A stretch of 64,000 nt of DNA from Cloacibacillus porcorum (GTDB lineage Bacteria; Synergistota; Synergistia; Synergistales; Synergistaceae): contig NZ_CP016757.1 of the NCBI RefSeq assembly GCF_001701045.1, positions 1,233,501 through 1,297,500 of the forward strand, written 5' to 3'. This document shows positions 40,492 through 49,770 of the stretch, piece by piece (the first letter of the stretch is position 1; every line of letters starts with the position of its first letter). The notes below the pieces were generated by a model, which ran no database searches, was not told the origin of the DNA, and was given only the letters and a program-made list of their open reading frames with translations. Position numbers and translations under genes: made by a program.

Positions 40492-40598
40492 TACGCCACA
40501 GCAAGGATGGTTATTGCATTTCCCTGCCTTTCGTGGTAAAATGTAGTTGTAAACCACCAGAGAAAACAACAACCCTGCTACCCCCCGTTATCACCACC

Positions 40599-40615
40599 GA
40601 TAACAATTTGATAAC
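40599..40615. repeat. Candidate integrase arm site, right
   Basis: GATAACAATTTGATAAC, one base different from 32779-32795 and in the same orientation. A further inverted GTTATC lies at 40587-40592. About 100 bp inside attR. Confidence 0.55.
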
Positions 40616-40717
40616 AGCCCATCGTATAGGGCTGGATAATATGGACACATCAAATAATCAAAAAAATGAGGTATCAAATTTATGAAGCAAAATCCGTTAA
40701 ATATGATGCCCAACAAC

Positions 40718-40729
40718 GAGTGGGAATAA
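40718..40729. repeat. attR of the guaA-integrated element
   Basis: GAGTGGGAATAA, differing at two positions from the attL copy in guaA (32707-32718). It probably is the original end of guaA, because a terminator follows it 20 bp downstream. Confidence 0.75.
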
Positions 40730-40748
40730 CACCATACACAACAAAGAT

Positions 40749-40781
40749 ACGGCCTTCCGCAAACAGGGAGGCCGTTTTTTA
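40749..40781 (+). terminator. Displaced native guaA terminator
   Basis: ACGGCCTTCC (40749-40758) pairs with GGGAGGCCGT (40666-based arm at 40766-40775) with one bulge, followed by TTTTTT. It sits right after attR and has no gene of its own, so it is best explained as the original guaA terminator. Confidence 0.7.
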
Positions 40782-40814
40782 TTGCTGCCGCATTGTTTCG
40801 CCTCTTTATCTTTC

Positions 40815-40843
40815 TTGCAATTAGACCGACGGCGTGTCATAAT
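40815..40843 (+). promoter_or_regulatory. Promoter of the intact hybrid sensor kinase gene
   Basis: TTGCAA at 40815-40820 and CATAAT at 40838-40843, 17-bp spacer. Confidence 0.55.
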
Positions 40844-40917
40844 GAGTAAGGTTAATCTTAATAACGTATTTTTAATAATAATTAATGAAAGATACCCTTT
40901 CTGAGGAGTTTTTTGCT

Positions 40918-43900
40918 ATGCGCGGACGCGTATTATCTCCTTTTGTTATATTTTGTTTAGCTGCACTGTTTTTGTTTTCCCAGTTTTTTTCTTCCGAGGC
41001 GTATGCTCAGCGGCGTCTGCGCGTGGGATTTTTTCATTTTGACGGCTATCATATGGAGGACGAACAGGGAAACAGGTCCGGTTATGGATATGAATATTTG
41101 CAGCACATGCTGTTATATGCGGACTGGAAGTATGAATATGTCGGGTACGACAAAAGCTGGAGCGAGATGTTGGGCATGTTGGAGCGCGGTGAGATCGATA
41201 TCCTCACGTCGGCGCAAAAGACTAAGGATCGTGAGAAACGCTTCGGTTTTTCAAAGAACAGCATAGGCAAAAGTAAGACCATCGTCACCGTAAAATCAGG
41301 AAACACAAGGTATATGAGCGGCGATTGGCGGAAGTGGTCCGGCATCCGGGTCGGCATGCTAAAAAATAATTCGCGCAACGAGAGCTTCGCGGCGTTCGCG
41401 CGGGAAAAGGATTTTTCATATGTCCCCGTCTATTTTAACGATATGCAGAAGATGCTGCGGGAGCTTCAGGAGGGTGGTTCCATCGACGCCGTCGTTACCA
41501 GTAATCTGCGCGCGACCAGCAGCGAGTGGGTCGTCGCCGAATTCTCTCCGTCTCCATTTTATATAATTACCCGCAAAGAGGACTTCGCCCTGCTGCATGA
41601 GATAGACGACGTCCTTTCCAAGCTGCAGGCTGACGACGTCACTCTGGAAGAATCCCTGATGGACAAATTTTATACGCCTAAAAACGGCTCCGAGCTCCCA
41701 TTCACGGTTGAGGAACGGAAATATATAGAGAATGCGCGCCGCAGCGGCAGGCGGTTCAAGGCCATGTTAAATCCAGAGTGGGAACCGTTTTCCTACCGTG
41801 ACGAGCAGGGGCGTCCCGCGGGGGCTTTTGTTGAAATTGCCAAGCTGATCGCCGCGCGCAGCGGGCTGGAGTTTGAATTTATCACCACAGCGAACAGAGA
41901 GGAGCATTTAAAAAAGAAAGAGAGCCGTGAGGCAGACATTATTCTGGATCTCCGCTGCGATTACAATATGGCGGAGAAAAGGGGCTATCGGCTGACAAAT
42001 CCCTATATCCACCTGAACGTTACAAAACTTTCTCTGAAGAATAATCATGGGGACATGAAAACGGTCGCCGCGCTGCGTTTTTCAAACATAACCGAGCAGT
42101 TTATAAAGACGTATTTTCACGAAAAAGACATCGTATTTTATGATACCCAGCAGGAGTGCGTGGACGCGGTGCTGGCTGGGCGTCAGGACTGCCTGTTCCT
42201 CTACGCGGGCGGCGCCCAGTTAGTGATGAACAGGGATATAACAAACAGCCTCCTCGCCAACGTGATTTACGGGTGGAAGACCTATTATGGAGTAGGGGTT
42301 ACCTACCGTGAGCCGCCGCTGCTGGCGTCGATCATGGATAAAAGTATGCGCGGCCTCGAGGAGCGCGAGGTAAACGACATTCTCGCCAAGTACACGGCCT
42401 TTCCGCACGAAGATCTCTCTCTGAAGGCCTTTCTTTACGGTAACCCTCTCTTCGCCGTAGGGGGGATTTTTGTCCTCTCTATGCTGGCGATAATCCTCGT
42501 GCTCTATCTAACGACGCGCAGACGCCGCGCCGAGGCGCTGGCACGCGGCAGGGAGCTAGAGCGGTTTATAACCTACGTATGCGGCGCCAACGACGTAGTC
42601 GGCGAGGTGGACGTCTCAAACGGAACAAGGGTGCTGTACGGCGTATCCGACGGCAGGGTCATGCAGCAGACGGAAAGTTACAGCCTCGAAAAAGACCTTC
42701 TGCCGCACATTCACCCCGACGACTGCGAAAGGGTTGGGGCGCTGCTTGGAGCCGCCAGTCTCGGCAGACTTGTGGATGAGGGCGGGGCGCTATATTTCGA
42801 ATGTCGGATGAAAAACGGCGGCGGCCAGTATGAATGGTTTTCTTATACGGTGCTGGCAATGAACAGAGAAAGCGTTTCGAGGACCGGCTTCATGTTCTTC
42901 ATCCGCTGTATAGAGGAGGCCAAGCGCCGTGAGGATATGAGCCGGCGCGCGCTGGTCGACGCGCTGGAATCAGCGCGCAACGCTTCAAATTCCAAGAGCT
43001 CTTTCCTATCAAGGATGTCACACGACATTCGCACGCCGCTCAACGCCATCATCGGCTTTACGGCGATCGCCAGGGAGAGCCTGTCATCGGCGGCGGAAGA
43101 TAGAAACAAGGCCCTCGGATGTCTTGAAAAGACAGAATTGGCCTCCCGCCACCTTCTGACGATCCTCAACGAAGTTCTTGACATGGCCTCGATCGAAAGC
43201 GGGAGGGTAAAGATTGCGGACGTTCCCTTCGACCTCTCCGGGCTGCTGTCGTCCCTCGAAAGCATTTTCTCCACACAGGCGAGGGGAAATGGGGTCGCTT
43301 TCTCTGTGGAGGCAAAGGACGTTGCGGGACTGCGCCTTACGGGAGATTCCATGAGGCTGGATCAGATACTGATGAACCTTCTATCCAACGCGGTGAAATT
43401 CACTGAGAAGGATGGTCGTGTAGCTCTGACGGCTGAGGTGGTGGCGGTGAAAGAGAATAAAGTCTACATACGTTTCACCGTGGCCGACACCGGCATCGGC
43501 ATCGCACCTGAGTTTCTCGAACACATATTCGAACCTTTTGAACAGCAGGATAACTCTATCGCCAGACAATACGGCGGTACGGGGCTGGGGATGTCGATAA
43601 CGAAAAACCTCGTTGGCATGATGCACGGCGCGATAAGCGTATCGAGCATTGTCGGAGAGGGCTCTTCCTTTTCCGTCGAGCTGCCGTTCGGAATATCGGA
43701 AGAAAACGGCGGAGAGCCGGCGATTGGCGAGGGAACGCCGGAAGCCGCCGCGGACAAATATGATTTTGGCGGAGCAAGGCTGCTGCTTGCGGAAGATAAC
43801 GAAATGAATATGGAGATAGCGTCAGAGATACTGAAAAGCGGCGGATTCTCCGTTGACTGGGCGAAAAACGGCGAGGAGGCCGTGCGGCTCTTTGAAGAGT

Positions 43901-44160
43901 CTCCTGCCGGGTACTATAGCGCCATATTGCTCGACATCCAAATGCCGGTGATGGACGGATATGAAGCGGCGCGCCGCATACGCGCCTCGCGCCACCAGGA
44001 GGCGGCCTCTGCCGTGATTATCGCCATGTCGGCCAACGCCTTCGCGGAAGACGTCGCCGCCTCGCTGGCGGCGGGCATGAACGACCATGTGGCGAAACCT
44101 ATTGATCCCGCATATTTATTCAGGACTCTGCGGAAGTATATCGGCGGCAAAGCCGGTTAG
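40918..44160 (+). CDS. Hybrid sensor histidine kinase with two periplasmic solute-binding domains
   Basis: A 1080-residue membrane receptor. Signal peptide about 1-30; two tandem SBP_bac_3 (amino-acid-binding type) domains, about 30-245 and 255-500; one transmembrane helix about 512-535 (followed by TTRRRRAEALARG); a PAS-like region about 555-670; HisKA with the phospho-accepting His702 in SHDIRTPLNAIIGF; an ATPase domain with N, G1 and G2 boxes (LLSNAVKF, VADTGIGIAP, GGTGLGMSI); and a C-terminal receiver with Asp1006 in LLDIQMPVMDGYEA. ATG at 40918 follows CTGAGGAG. The ligand may be an amino acid or other small nutrient. No separate response regulator is adjacent. A paralogue lies just downstream. 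Confidence 0.9.
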   Translation: MRGRVLSPFVIFCLAALFLFSQFFSSEAYAQRRLRVGFFHFDGYHMEDEQGNRSGYGYEYLQHMLLYADWKYEYVGYDKSWSEMLGMLERGEIDILTSAQKTKDREKRFGFSKNSIGKSKTIVTVKSGNTRYMSGDWRKWSGIRVGMLKNNSRNESFAAFAREKDFSYVPVYFNDMQKMLRELQEGGSIDAVVTSNLRATSSEWVVAEFSPSPFYIITRKEDFALLHEIDDVLSKLQADDVTLEESLMDKFYTPKNGSELPFTVEERKYIENARRSGRRFKAMLNPEWEPFSYRDEQGRPAGAFVEIAKLIAARSGLEFEFITTANREEHLKKKESREADIILDLRCDYNMAEKRGYRLTNPYIHLNVTKLSLKNNHGDMKTVAALRFSNITEQFIKTYFHEKDIVFYDTQQECVDAVLAGRQDCLFLYAGGAQLVMNRDITNSLLANVIYGWKTYYGVGVTYREPPLLASIMDKSMRGLEEREVNDILAKYTAFPHEDLSLKAFLYGNPLFAVGGIFVLSMLAIILVLYLTTRRRRAEALARGRELERFITYVCGANDVVGEVDVSNGTRVLYGVSDGRVMQQTESYSLEKDLLPHIHPDDCERVGALLGAASLGRLVDEGGALYFECRMKNGGGQYEWFSYTVLAMNRESVSRTGFMFFIRCIEEAKRREDMSRRALVDALESARNASNSKSSFLSRMSHDIRTPLNAIIGFTAIARESLSSAAEDRNKALGCLEKTELASRHLLTILNEVLDMASIESGRVKIADVPFDLSGLLSSLESIFSTQARGNGVAFSVEAKDVAGLRLTGDSMRLDQILMNLLSNAVKFTEKDGRVALTAEVVAVKENKVYIRFTVADTGIGIAPEFLEHIFEPFEQQDNSIARQYGGTGLGMSITKNLVGMMHGAISVSSIVGEGSSFSVELPFGISEENGGEPAIGEGTPEAAADKYDFGGARLLLAEDNEMNMEIASEILKSGGFSVDWAKNGEEAVRLFEESPAGYYSAILLDIQMPVMDGYEAARRIRASRHQEAASAVIIAMSANAFAEDVAASLAAGMNDHVAKPIDPAYLFRTLRKYIGGKAG

Positions 44161-44290
44161 ATAGACGCCCGGGCCAGCCATGACGGCCACCGAATACGCC
44201 CTGCTCATCGGGGATGAAATCAACGCCCTGATGCAAAGCTGCTGCATAAATGTCGGTTTTTCATTAACGGCTAAGTTATCCGCGATGTCA

Positions 44291-44319
44291 TTGTCTTTTG
44301 ATTTCACATACTGTATTAT
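44291..44319 (+). promoter_or_regulatory. Promoter of the broken sensor kinase gene
   Basis: TTGTCT at 44291-44296 and TATTAT at 44314-44319, 17-bp spacer, upstream of the gene starting at 44384. The remaining 44161-44290 shows nothing I recognise. Confidence 0.5.
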
Positions 44320-44983
44320 AGGTAAAATTACTTAGTAAGCATGCGGTCGGTCAGTAGAATGGATTTTAAAGGAGCAAATATTCATGGAGCCTCAGCGCGA
44401 TCTAGAATCTGACCATCTCAGGGAGCGGCATATACCGAAGGAGCACGGTGTCCCGCTGGAGATGCTCGGAGTTGGTGTCAGCAAGCATTTATTGGATAAA
44501 GATTTGACCGTCTTATGGGCTAACGCCCAGTTTTGCAATGATGCCGGATATACGGAGGAAGAATACCTCGCACAATTTTCCAGTCTGCGCCAGCATTATG
44601 AAGAATATCCCGTTGATTTTGAATTACTGCGAAACAAGCTGCGGCACTTGCATGAAGGCTGTGATACTAAAGCTTCGATGACCTGCCGGATGCCTGTCAA
44701 AGGCGGCGGCTTCTGCTGGGTCCGCGTAGCGGCAAGAGCCGCCGATGACCTCGTCTCCGGCGTGCCGGTGCTCTGCCTGACGACTGTCAACGTTGATGAC
44801 ATGATCTCCTCTGAAAATGAGAAGAAACAGTATTTTGAGTTCATGATGGAAGAGTATGCGGGAAATATCTATATCAGCGATATGGATACTTACGAGCTGC
44901 TCTATTTGAATCAGTGCACTAGTCAACAAAACCTGGACAGTTGACTTGCTTAACTCTGTATAGTAGGGGGGTATCTCGTTACG

Positions 44984-46462
44984 GAGCCTATGAAACAAAC
45001 TCTGTAAATAAAGAAATCGCCCAAAAAGGCCTTCTGTGATAAATTAAAATTACTTACAGGAGGCCTTTAAAATGGCAAAAGATAAGAAGATTACTCACAA
45101 AGTTCAGATGACAGACGGGAAAAGAGATATCATCAGATACCTACTTCAGGAATACGATATCAAATCTGCAAAGGATATCCAGGATGCGCTGAAAGATCTT
45201 CTGGGGGGTACGATTAAAGAGATGATGGAGACTGAGATGGACGAACATCTCGGTTATAAGAAATCTCAGCGTTCAGAAGGCAGCGACTACCGCAACGGAT
45301 ACAAACAAAAGCATGTAAACTCAAGTTTTGGAGAGTTTTGCATAGACGTTCCTCAGGACAGGGAATCCAGCTTCGATCCTAAGATAGTAAGAAAGCGACA
45401 AAAAGATATTTCCGAGATAGACCAGAAAATAATATCTATGTACGCTAAAGGAATGACTACCCGTCAGATATCGGCAACGATACAGGATATTTACGGGTTC
45501 GACGTTTCAGAAGGCTTCATATCGGATGTGACTGACAAGATAATGCCGCAGATCGAAGAATGGCAGAACAGGGCACTCTCCGAAGTCTATCCCATTGTTT
45601 TTATAGATGCGATTCATTATTCTGTCAGGGAAGATAACGCTGTAAAGAAGCTCGCAGCCTATGTAATACTTGGAATCAACAGCAACGGTATAAAAGAAGT
45701 GCTTTGTCTGCAGGTGGGAGAAAATGAAAGCGCCAAATACTGGCTGACAGTCCTGAATTCCCTGAAGAACCGTGGTGTAAAGGATATCTTCATTCTCTGT
45801 GCAGACGGCCTTAGCGGAATGCGCGAAGCAGTAGAAAGTGCGTTCCCGCAGACTGAATACCAGCGCTGCCTTATACATCAGGTCAGGAGCACTATGAAAT
45901 ATGTGGTTGAAAAAGACCGCAAAGAATTTGCCGCAGACCTAAAAACAATATATCAAGCTCCCGACGAGTCCCATGCGCTGGAAGCGAGGGAGCATGTTGC
46001 TGAGAAGTGGGGATTAAAATATGCAAATGCAGTGAAGGGGTGGGAGCGCAACTGGGATACGATCTCTCCGATATTTAAATTTTCTTGCCAGGTAAGAAAG
46101 GTCATTTACACGACAAACGCGATAGAAAGCCTTAATTCCACCTATCGCAGGCTCAACAGCCAAAGAAGCGTATTCCCCAGCGCAGGCGCCCTTCTGAAAG
46201 CCTTATATCTTGCTACTTTTGAAGCAACCAAGAAATGGAGTATGCCAGTTAGGAACTGGCGCAGTATCCTTGGTGAACTAGCTGTAATGTATGAAGGACG
46301 GATGCCTGAATAGGCTAAGAATAATAAAAAGCGGCCAGTGTTTGTATTGACACTGGCCACTTAATAGGTTGATAATTTTGTTATACAGGGATCGTTATTA
46401 GCCCTAGTTGTATTGGATTTCTCACAGAAGGTCCATATTTACAGAGTTTTTTTCACACGCCC
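44984..46462 (+). mobile_element. IS256-family insertion sequence, copy 2
   Basis: 1479 bp with the 8-bp target duplication TCGTTACG (44976-44983 and 46463-46470). Same ends as copy 1 (GAGCCTATG... and ...CACACGCCC), opposite orientation. It landed just behind the OrfB stop codon of the IS3-family element; the stop TAA lies inside the duplicated target. Confidence 0.93.
45072..46313 (+). CDS. IS256-family transposase (copy 2)
   Basis: A 413-residue DDE transposase, identical in sequence to that at 21179-22420. Catalytic Asp in VFIDAIHYSVRED and FILCADGLSGM, Glu in TTNAIESLNSTYRR. CAGGAGGCC lies before ATG. Being inside another insertion sequence, its own transcription start is not clear. Confidence 0.96.
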   Translation: MAKDKKITHKVQMTDGKRDIIRYLLQEYDIKSAKDIQDALKDLLGGTIKEMMETEMDEHLGYKKSQRSEGSDYRNGYKQKHVNSSFGEFCIDVPQDRESSFDPKIVRKRQKDISEIDQKIISMYAKGMTTRQISATIQDIYGFDVSEGFISDVTDKIMPQIEEWQNRALSEVYPIVFIDAIHYSVREDNAVKKLAAYVILGINSNGIKEVLCLQVGENESAKYWLTVLNSLKNRGVKDIFILCADGLSGMREAVESAFPQTEYQRCLIHQVRSTMKYVVEKDRKEFAADLKTIYQAPDESHALEAREHVAEKWGLKYANAVKGWERNWDTISPIFKFSCQVRKVIYTTNAIESLNSTYRRLNSQRSVFPSAGALLKALYLATFEATKKWSMPVRNWRSILGELAVMYEGRMPE

Positions 46463-46465
46463 TCG

Positions 46466-47296
46466 TTACGTCCTACTCCTAAAACTGCCGTTTCCGCTAT
46501 ACGCCTCCTTATACTGTTTCGGCGTCATGTATCCCAAAGCATAGGCCGGACGCTCTTCATTGAAGAATTTTATGTATTCCTCTATCTCCCGCTCTATGTT
46601 TTCTTTGCCTGTTACATGAAAGTCTGTAAACAGCTCCGCTTTCAGCCAGCCGTTTATCGCTTCCATCGCCGCATTGTCCGTAGGAGTTCCGCTTCTGGAC
46701 ATGGAGTGGGCTATATGGTTCAGTTCCAAGATGTCGTTGTATTTCTTGGAGGCGTATACCGCGCCCTGGTCTGTGTGCAGTATCGTCTGCCATTCCGTTT
46801 TTTTATCTTTATTCATTATCAGTCCTTCCAGCCCGTCTATGTATGTCATTCTGTCTCCGCGCCTTGAAGACAACGCATGGCTTACTATTTCGTTGTTCCA
46901 TAGGTCCATATACAGTGTCAGCTCATAGTACGTACCTTTGAAGCAGAATGCCGTCATATCGCTCGCTATGTACTGCATCGGTGAGTATACCGGCAGGCCT
47001 GCAAGAAGCAGGTTGGGGAATAATCTGTACGGATTGCCTGGTTTTTTATAACGGTAGTGTTTTGCCTTGCTCTTTATACCGGCAGCCCTGCAACATTTAT
47101 AGGCGTACGGATCTGAATGGACTATTCCGGTGTCAAGGCGTATCTTCGCGTTAAGCCATCTGTATCCGTGCGACGGATATCTTTTATGATATTCCATAAA
47201 GAGCATTACGCTTCTAGCAAAATCCCTCGCTCTTTTGGACGGTTCAAACAGGCTGCGTTTCCAGTTATAGAAGCTGCTTCTGGGAATCCCCGTCAC
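46466..47296 (-). CDS. IS3-family transposase OrfB (integrase core)
   Basis: A 276-residue DDE integrase. HTH_21-like start (MTGIPRSSFYNWKRSLFE), then the rve core with Asp in YIASDMTAFCF, Asp in ILHTDQGAVYASKKY and Glu in DNAAMEAINGWLKAELF, and the usual FNEERPAYALGYMTPKQY near the end. The frame stays open upstream to about 47340 (ILELSEYFPVVILCRVTG), so OrfB is probably made as an OrfAB fusion by -1 frameshifting. The given start, GTG at 47296, is only the internal one. Its stop codon lies in the IS256 target duplication. Confidence 0.9.
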   Translation of the reverse strand: MTGIPRSSFYNWKRSLFEPSKRARDFARSVMLFMEYHKRYPSHGYRWLNAKIRLDTGIVHSDPYAYKCCRAAGIKSKAKHYRYKKPGNPYRLFPNLLLAGLPVYSPMQYIASDMTAFCFKGTYYELTLYMDLWNNEIVSHALSSRRGDRMTYIDGLEGLIMNKDKKTEWQTILHTDQGAVYASKKYNDILELNHIAHSMSRSGTPTDNAAMEAINGWLKAELFTDFHVTGKENIEREIEEYIKFFNEERPAYALGYMTPKQYKEAYSGNGSFRSRT

Positions 47297-47340
47297 ACGG
47301 CACAGGATGACTACAGGAAAATACTCGGATAGTTCCAGAA

Positions 47341-47706
47341 TTACTTGGTATTCGAGCTGTCTAAAAGGATATATTCCTTTACCGGACCATCTCCTTTCAC
47401 CTCGTAGCCTTTTTTTAATCTTGCTTCCGCTACTTTCGCTTTAATCAACTCAACAATGAGTTCTTTTTTTGTCATGGACTCATAATCTGATAGGTCAGGC
47501 TGTCTTTCGGAAGGCTTGTAAACATAACTGTCCGAACCGTTTCCGGAAGACTTGGGCGGCAGACTGTTGGAATCACGATACATCCGCATATAGTCCCTAG
47601 CCGTGTCGTCGCTGATGCCGTAGGCTTCGGCAGCCTCGTAACGTGTCATTATCCCCTCATAAACTTTTCGTCCGATTTCAAGACGCTCTTCTTTCGTGTA
47701 TCGCAT
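47341..47706 (-). CDS. IS3-family OrfA (helix-turn-helix)
   Basis: A 121-residue DNA-binding protein starting MRYTKEERLEIGRKVYEG with a helix-turn-helix (TRYEAAEAYGISDDTARDYM) and ending in a helical coiled-coil segment, as in OrfA of IS3-family elements. AGGAGGCC precedes ATG at 47706. OrfB lies in the -1 frame downstream. Confidence 0.85.
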   Translation of the reverse strand: MRYTKEERLEIGRKVYEGIMTRYEAAEAYGISDDTARDYMRMYRDSNSLPPKSSGNGSDSYVYKPSERQPDLSDYESMTKKELIVELIKAKVAEARLKKGYEVKGDGPVKEYILLDSSNTK

Positions 47707-49770
47707 TACAGGCCTCCTGTGCATATAAACATGGCTCTTGTGCCACAAGATATTATTGTCATGTATAAAAGACAATTATATCTTGTCTCACTTTTACCCC
47801 CTATATGTACAGGATTAGTTTAGCAGTGCAATCTTGAACGCTTCAATGAGTGCTTCTCCCGCGAAGCGATGCTCAGGATTTTCGAAGAGGGGAAAAATCA
47901 GATATCCCTGCGCCTGCGCCGTCTGACTCCCAGCGGATCTTACCATATGGCAGAGTTCACTGCTAAGCGGATCGACGATCCTGAGGCAAATGAGTGCTGG
48001 TGCGTACTTGTCTTTCGTGACGTCCAGGAGGAATATCTGCTGGAACAGCGGCGGAATGTCGAGACCAGCCAGCTGGCGACCGCCGCCCAGACTGCTTACC
48101 AGATGTTGATCGCGGTAAACCTGACGCAGAATACCTATCACATGTTGGAATATAACCGTTTCCCCGTTAAAAGACCGGTTGCCGAGGGCTGTTTCGACGA
48201 TCTTATACAAACAGAATTATCCACGGTACACCCTGATTACCGAGATGAATTTATTGGAAAATTCATGCGCGCCTCTCTCTGTGATGTCTTTTCACGCGGA
48301 GAGCTCCTTGTGACGATGACGGTGCCCCATCTCGGAGACGACGGCGCCTATCACTGGTATTTTACCCAGGTGGTGCAGGTAAAAAGCCCCTATACCGACG
48401 ACATGATAGAGATTACGCTGTCAAGGAACATCGACGATGAACGCCGGATGCAGGAGGAGGCTCTGGAGAAGGAGCGTCAGGCGAAACAGTTGCTGGAAGA
48501 CGCCCTGCAAAAGGCGGAAAACGCCAGCAAGGCCAAGAGCTCCTTTCTCTCGCGCATGAGCCACGACATTCGTACGCCGATGAACGCGATCGTCGGAATG
48601 ACCGAACTGGCGAAGCTGCATATCGGTGATGAAGAGCGGCTGCGCGGGTATCTCGAAAAGATCGCCGCCTCCGGCGCGCACCTGCTTGGCCTCATCAATG
48701 AAGTTCTGGATGTCAGCAAGATAGAGAGCGGAACAGTTGAGCTGGAGGAGGCCGAATTTGACCTCTGCCGCCTGCTGGACGAGGCGGTGGAGCTGATACG
48801 GCTATCCGTTGAGAAGAAGGGGCAAATAGTATCCGTTCATACCGGCGAGGGGCTGCATCAGCTGGTACTCGGTGACGAGAGACGTCTGAAGCAGGTGCTG
48901 GTCAATATTCTTGAAAATGCCTCCAAGTACACCGGTGAGGGCGGCAGGATATCTTTGTCGGTGGATGAACTTGATAAAGGGGAGTCAACGGTGGGTACAT
49001 ACCGCTTCGTGGTCGAGGATAACGGGATCGGCATGAGTCCTGAATATATAGAGCATATCTTTGAACCGTTCAGCCGCGCCGACGACAGCCGGACCAATAA
49101 GATCATGGGTACCGGTCTGGGTATGACGATTGTCAAGAACATTGTCTCAATAATGGGCGGCGACGTCCGTGCGGAGAGTGAGTACGGAAAAGGGTCGCGG
49201 TTTATTGTCACCCTCTGTCTTGCCAAGAGCGCCGCCGCCGGCGAGGTCACGGCGGAGGGAGCGCATACGGATGAATCTTTCTCCGATCTGCGCGTCCTGC
49301 TGGTAGAGGATAACGAGCTCAACCGTGAGATCGCCGCCGAAATGCTTGCTTTGCTGGGCGCGTGGGTGGAGTCTGTTGAGAATGGACGCCTGGCGGTGGA
49401 GGCGGTCTGTTCTCATCCGCCCTACTACTATGATATTGTCTTTATGGATATCCAGATGCCGGTATTGAACGGCTATGACGCCGCAAAAGAGATTCGTGGC
49501 TGCGGAATGAAAAGTATCGGCGACCTGCCGATAATCGCGATGACTGCCGACGCCTTTGCCGAGGATGCGAAGCTGGCGCGGCTGGCTGGAATGAACGGAC
49601 ACCTTGCCAAACCGATCTCCATCGAACAGCTGAAAGGCGCGTTGTCCGGTTGTGTCGCCTGGAAGCGGCGCAGCCGCGGCGGCGATATTCTCAATATTGG
49701 CGATTGATTTCCCTTTGTATGGTGTGACGTCGGGGTTGTAGCTTTATTTATGGAGAGGCGGCGAGTGTAG

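Larger units (their letters stand above)
32719..40729. mobile_element. tet(W)-carrying integrative mobilizable element in guaA
   Basis: About 8.0 kb. It contains an XRE regulator, excisionase, tyrosine integrase, MobC-like protein, RepA-like ATPase, candidate oriT, MobV-type relaxase, tnpV scar and tet(W). The gene set is typical of Clostridiales-type elements, and the coding style differs from the Synergistetes core, so transfer from gut Firmicutes is likely. It has no conjugation machinery of its own and would need a helper. Integrase arm-site candidates GATAAC-n5-GATAAC lie near both ends. Confidence 0.85.
44919..47826 (-). mobile_element. IS3-family element, itself interrupted by IS256
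   Basis: The kinase gene bears TGCA at 44915-44918 and 47827-47830 (7 bp CAGTGCA in common). Inverted ends are TGCACTAGTCAACAAAACC and TGCACTGCTAAACTAATCC (inward), 19 of the first 25 positions matching and continuing with CTG-ACA. Whether TGCA is target duplication or part of the ends is open. It encodes OrfA and OrfB on the minus strand. The IS256 copy splits its right-hand (downstream) end. Confidence 0.8.
44384..49707 (+). pseudogene. Hybrid sensor histidine kinase gene split by nested insertion sequences
   Basis: The 5' part (44384-44918) encodes a PAS-type sensor segment starting MEPQRDLESDHLRER. The 3' part (47831-49707) carries a second PAS-like region, HisKA with His in SHDIRTPMNAIVGM (codon at 48562), the ATPase boxes and a receiver with Asp in FMDIQMPVLNGYDA (codon at 49447). 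Joining 44918 to 47831 gives 804 codons without interruption. AAAGGAG precedes the first ATG. No signal peptide or membrane helix is seen, so the kinase would be cytoplasmic. The 3' part has an internal ATG at 47869 and could make a truncated kinase if transcribed from the insertion. Confidence 0.88.
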
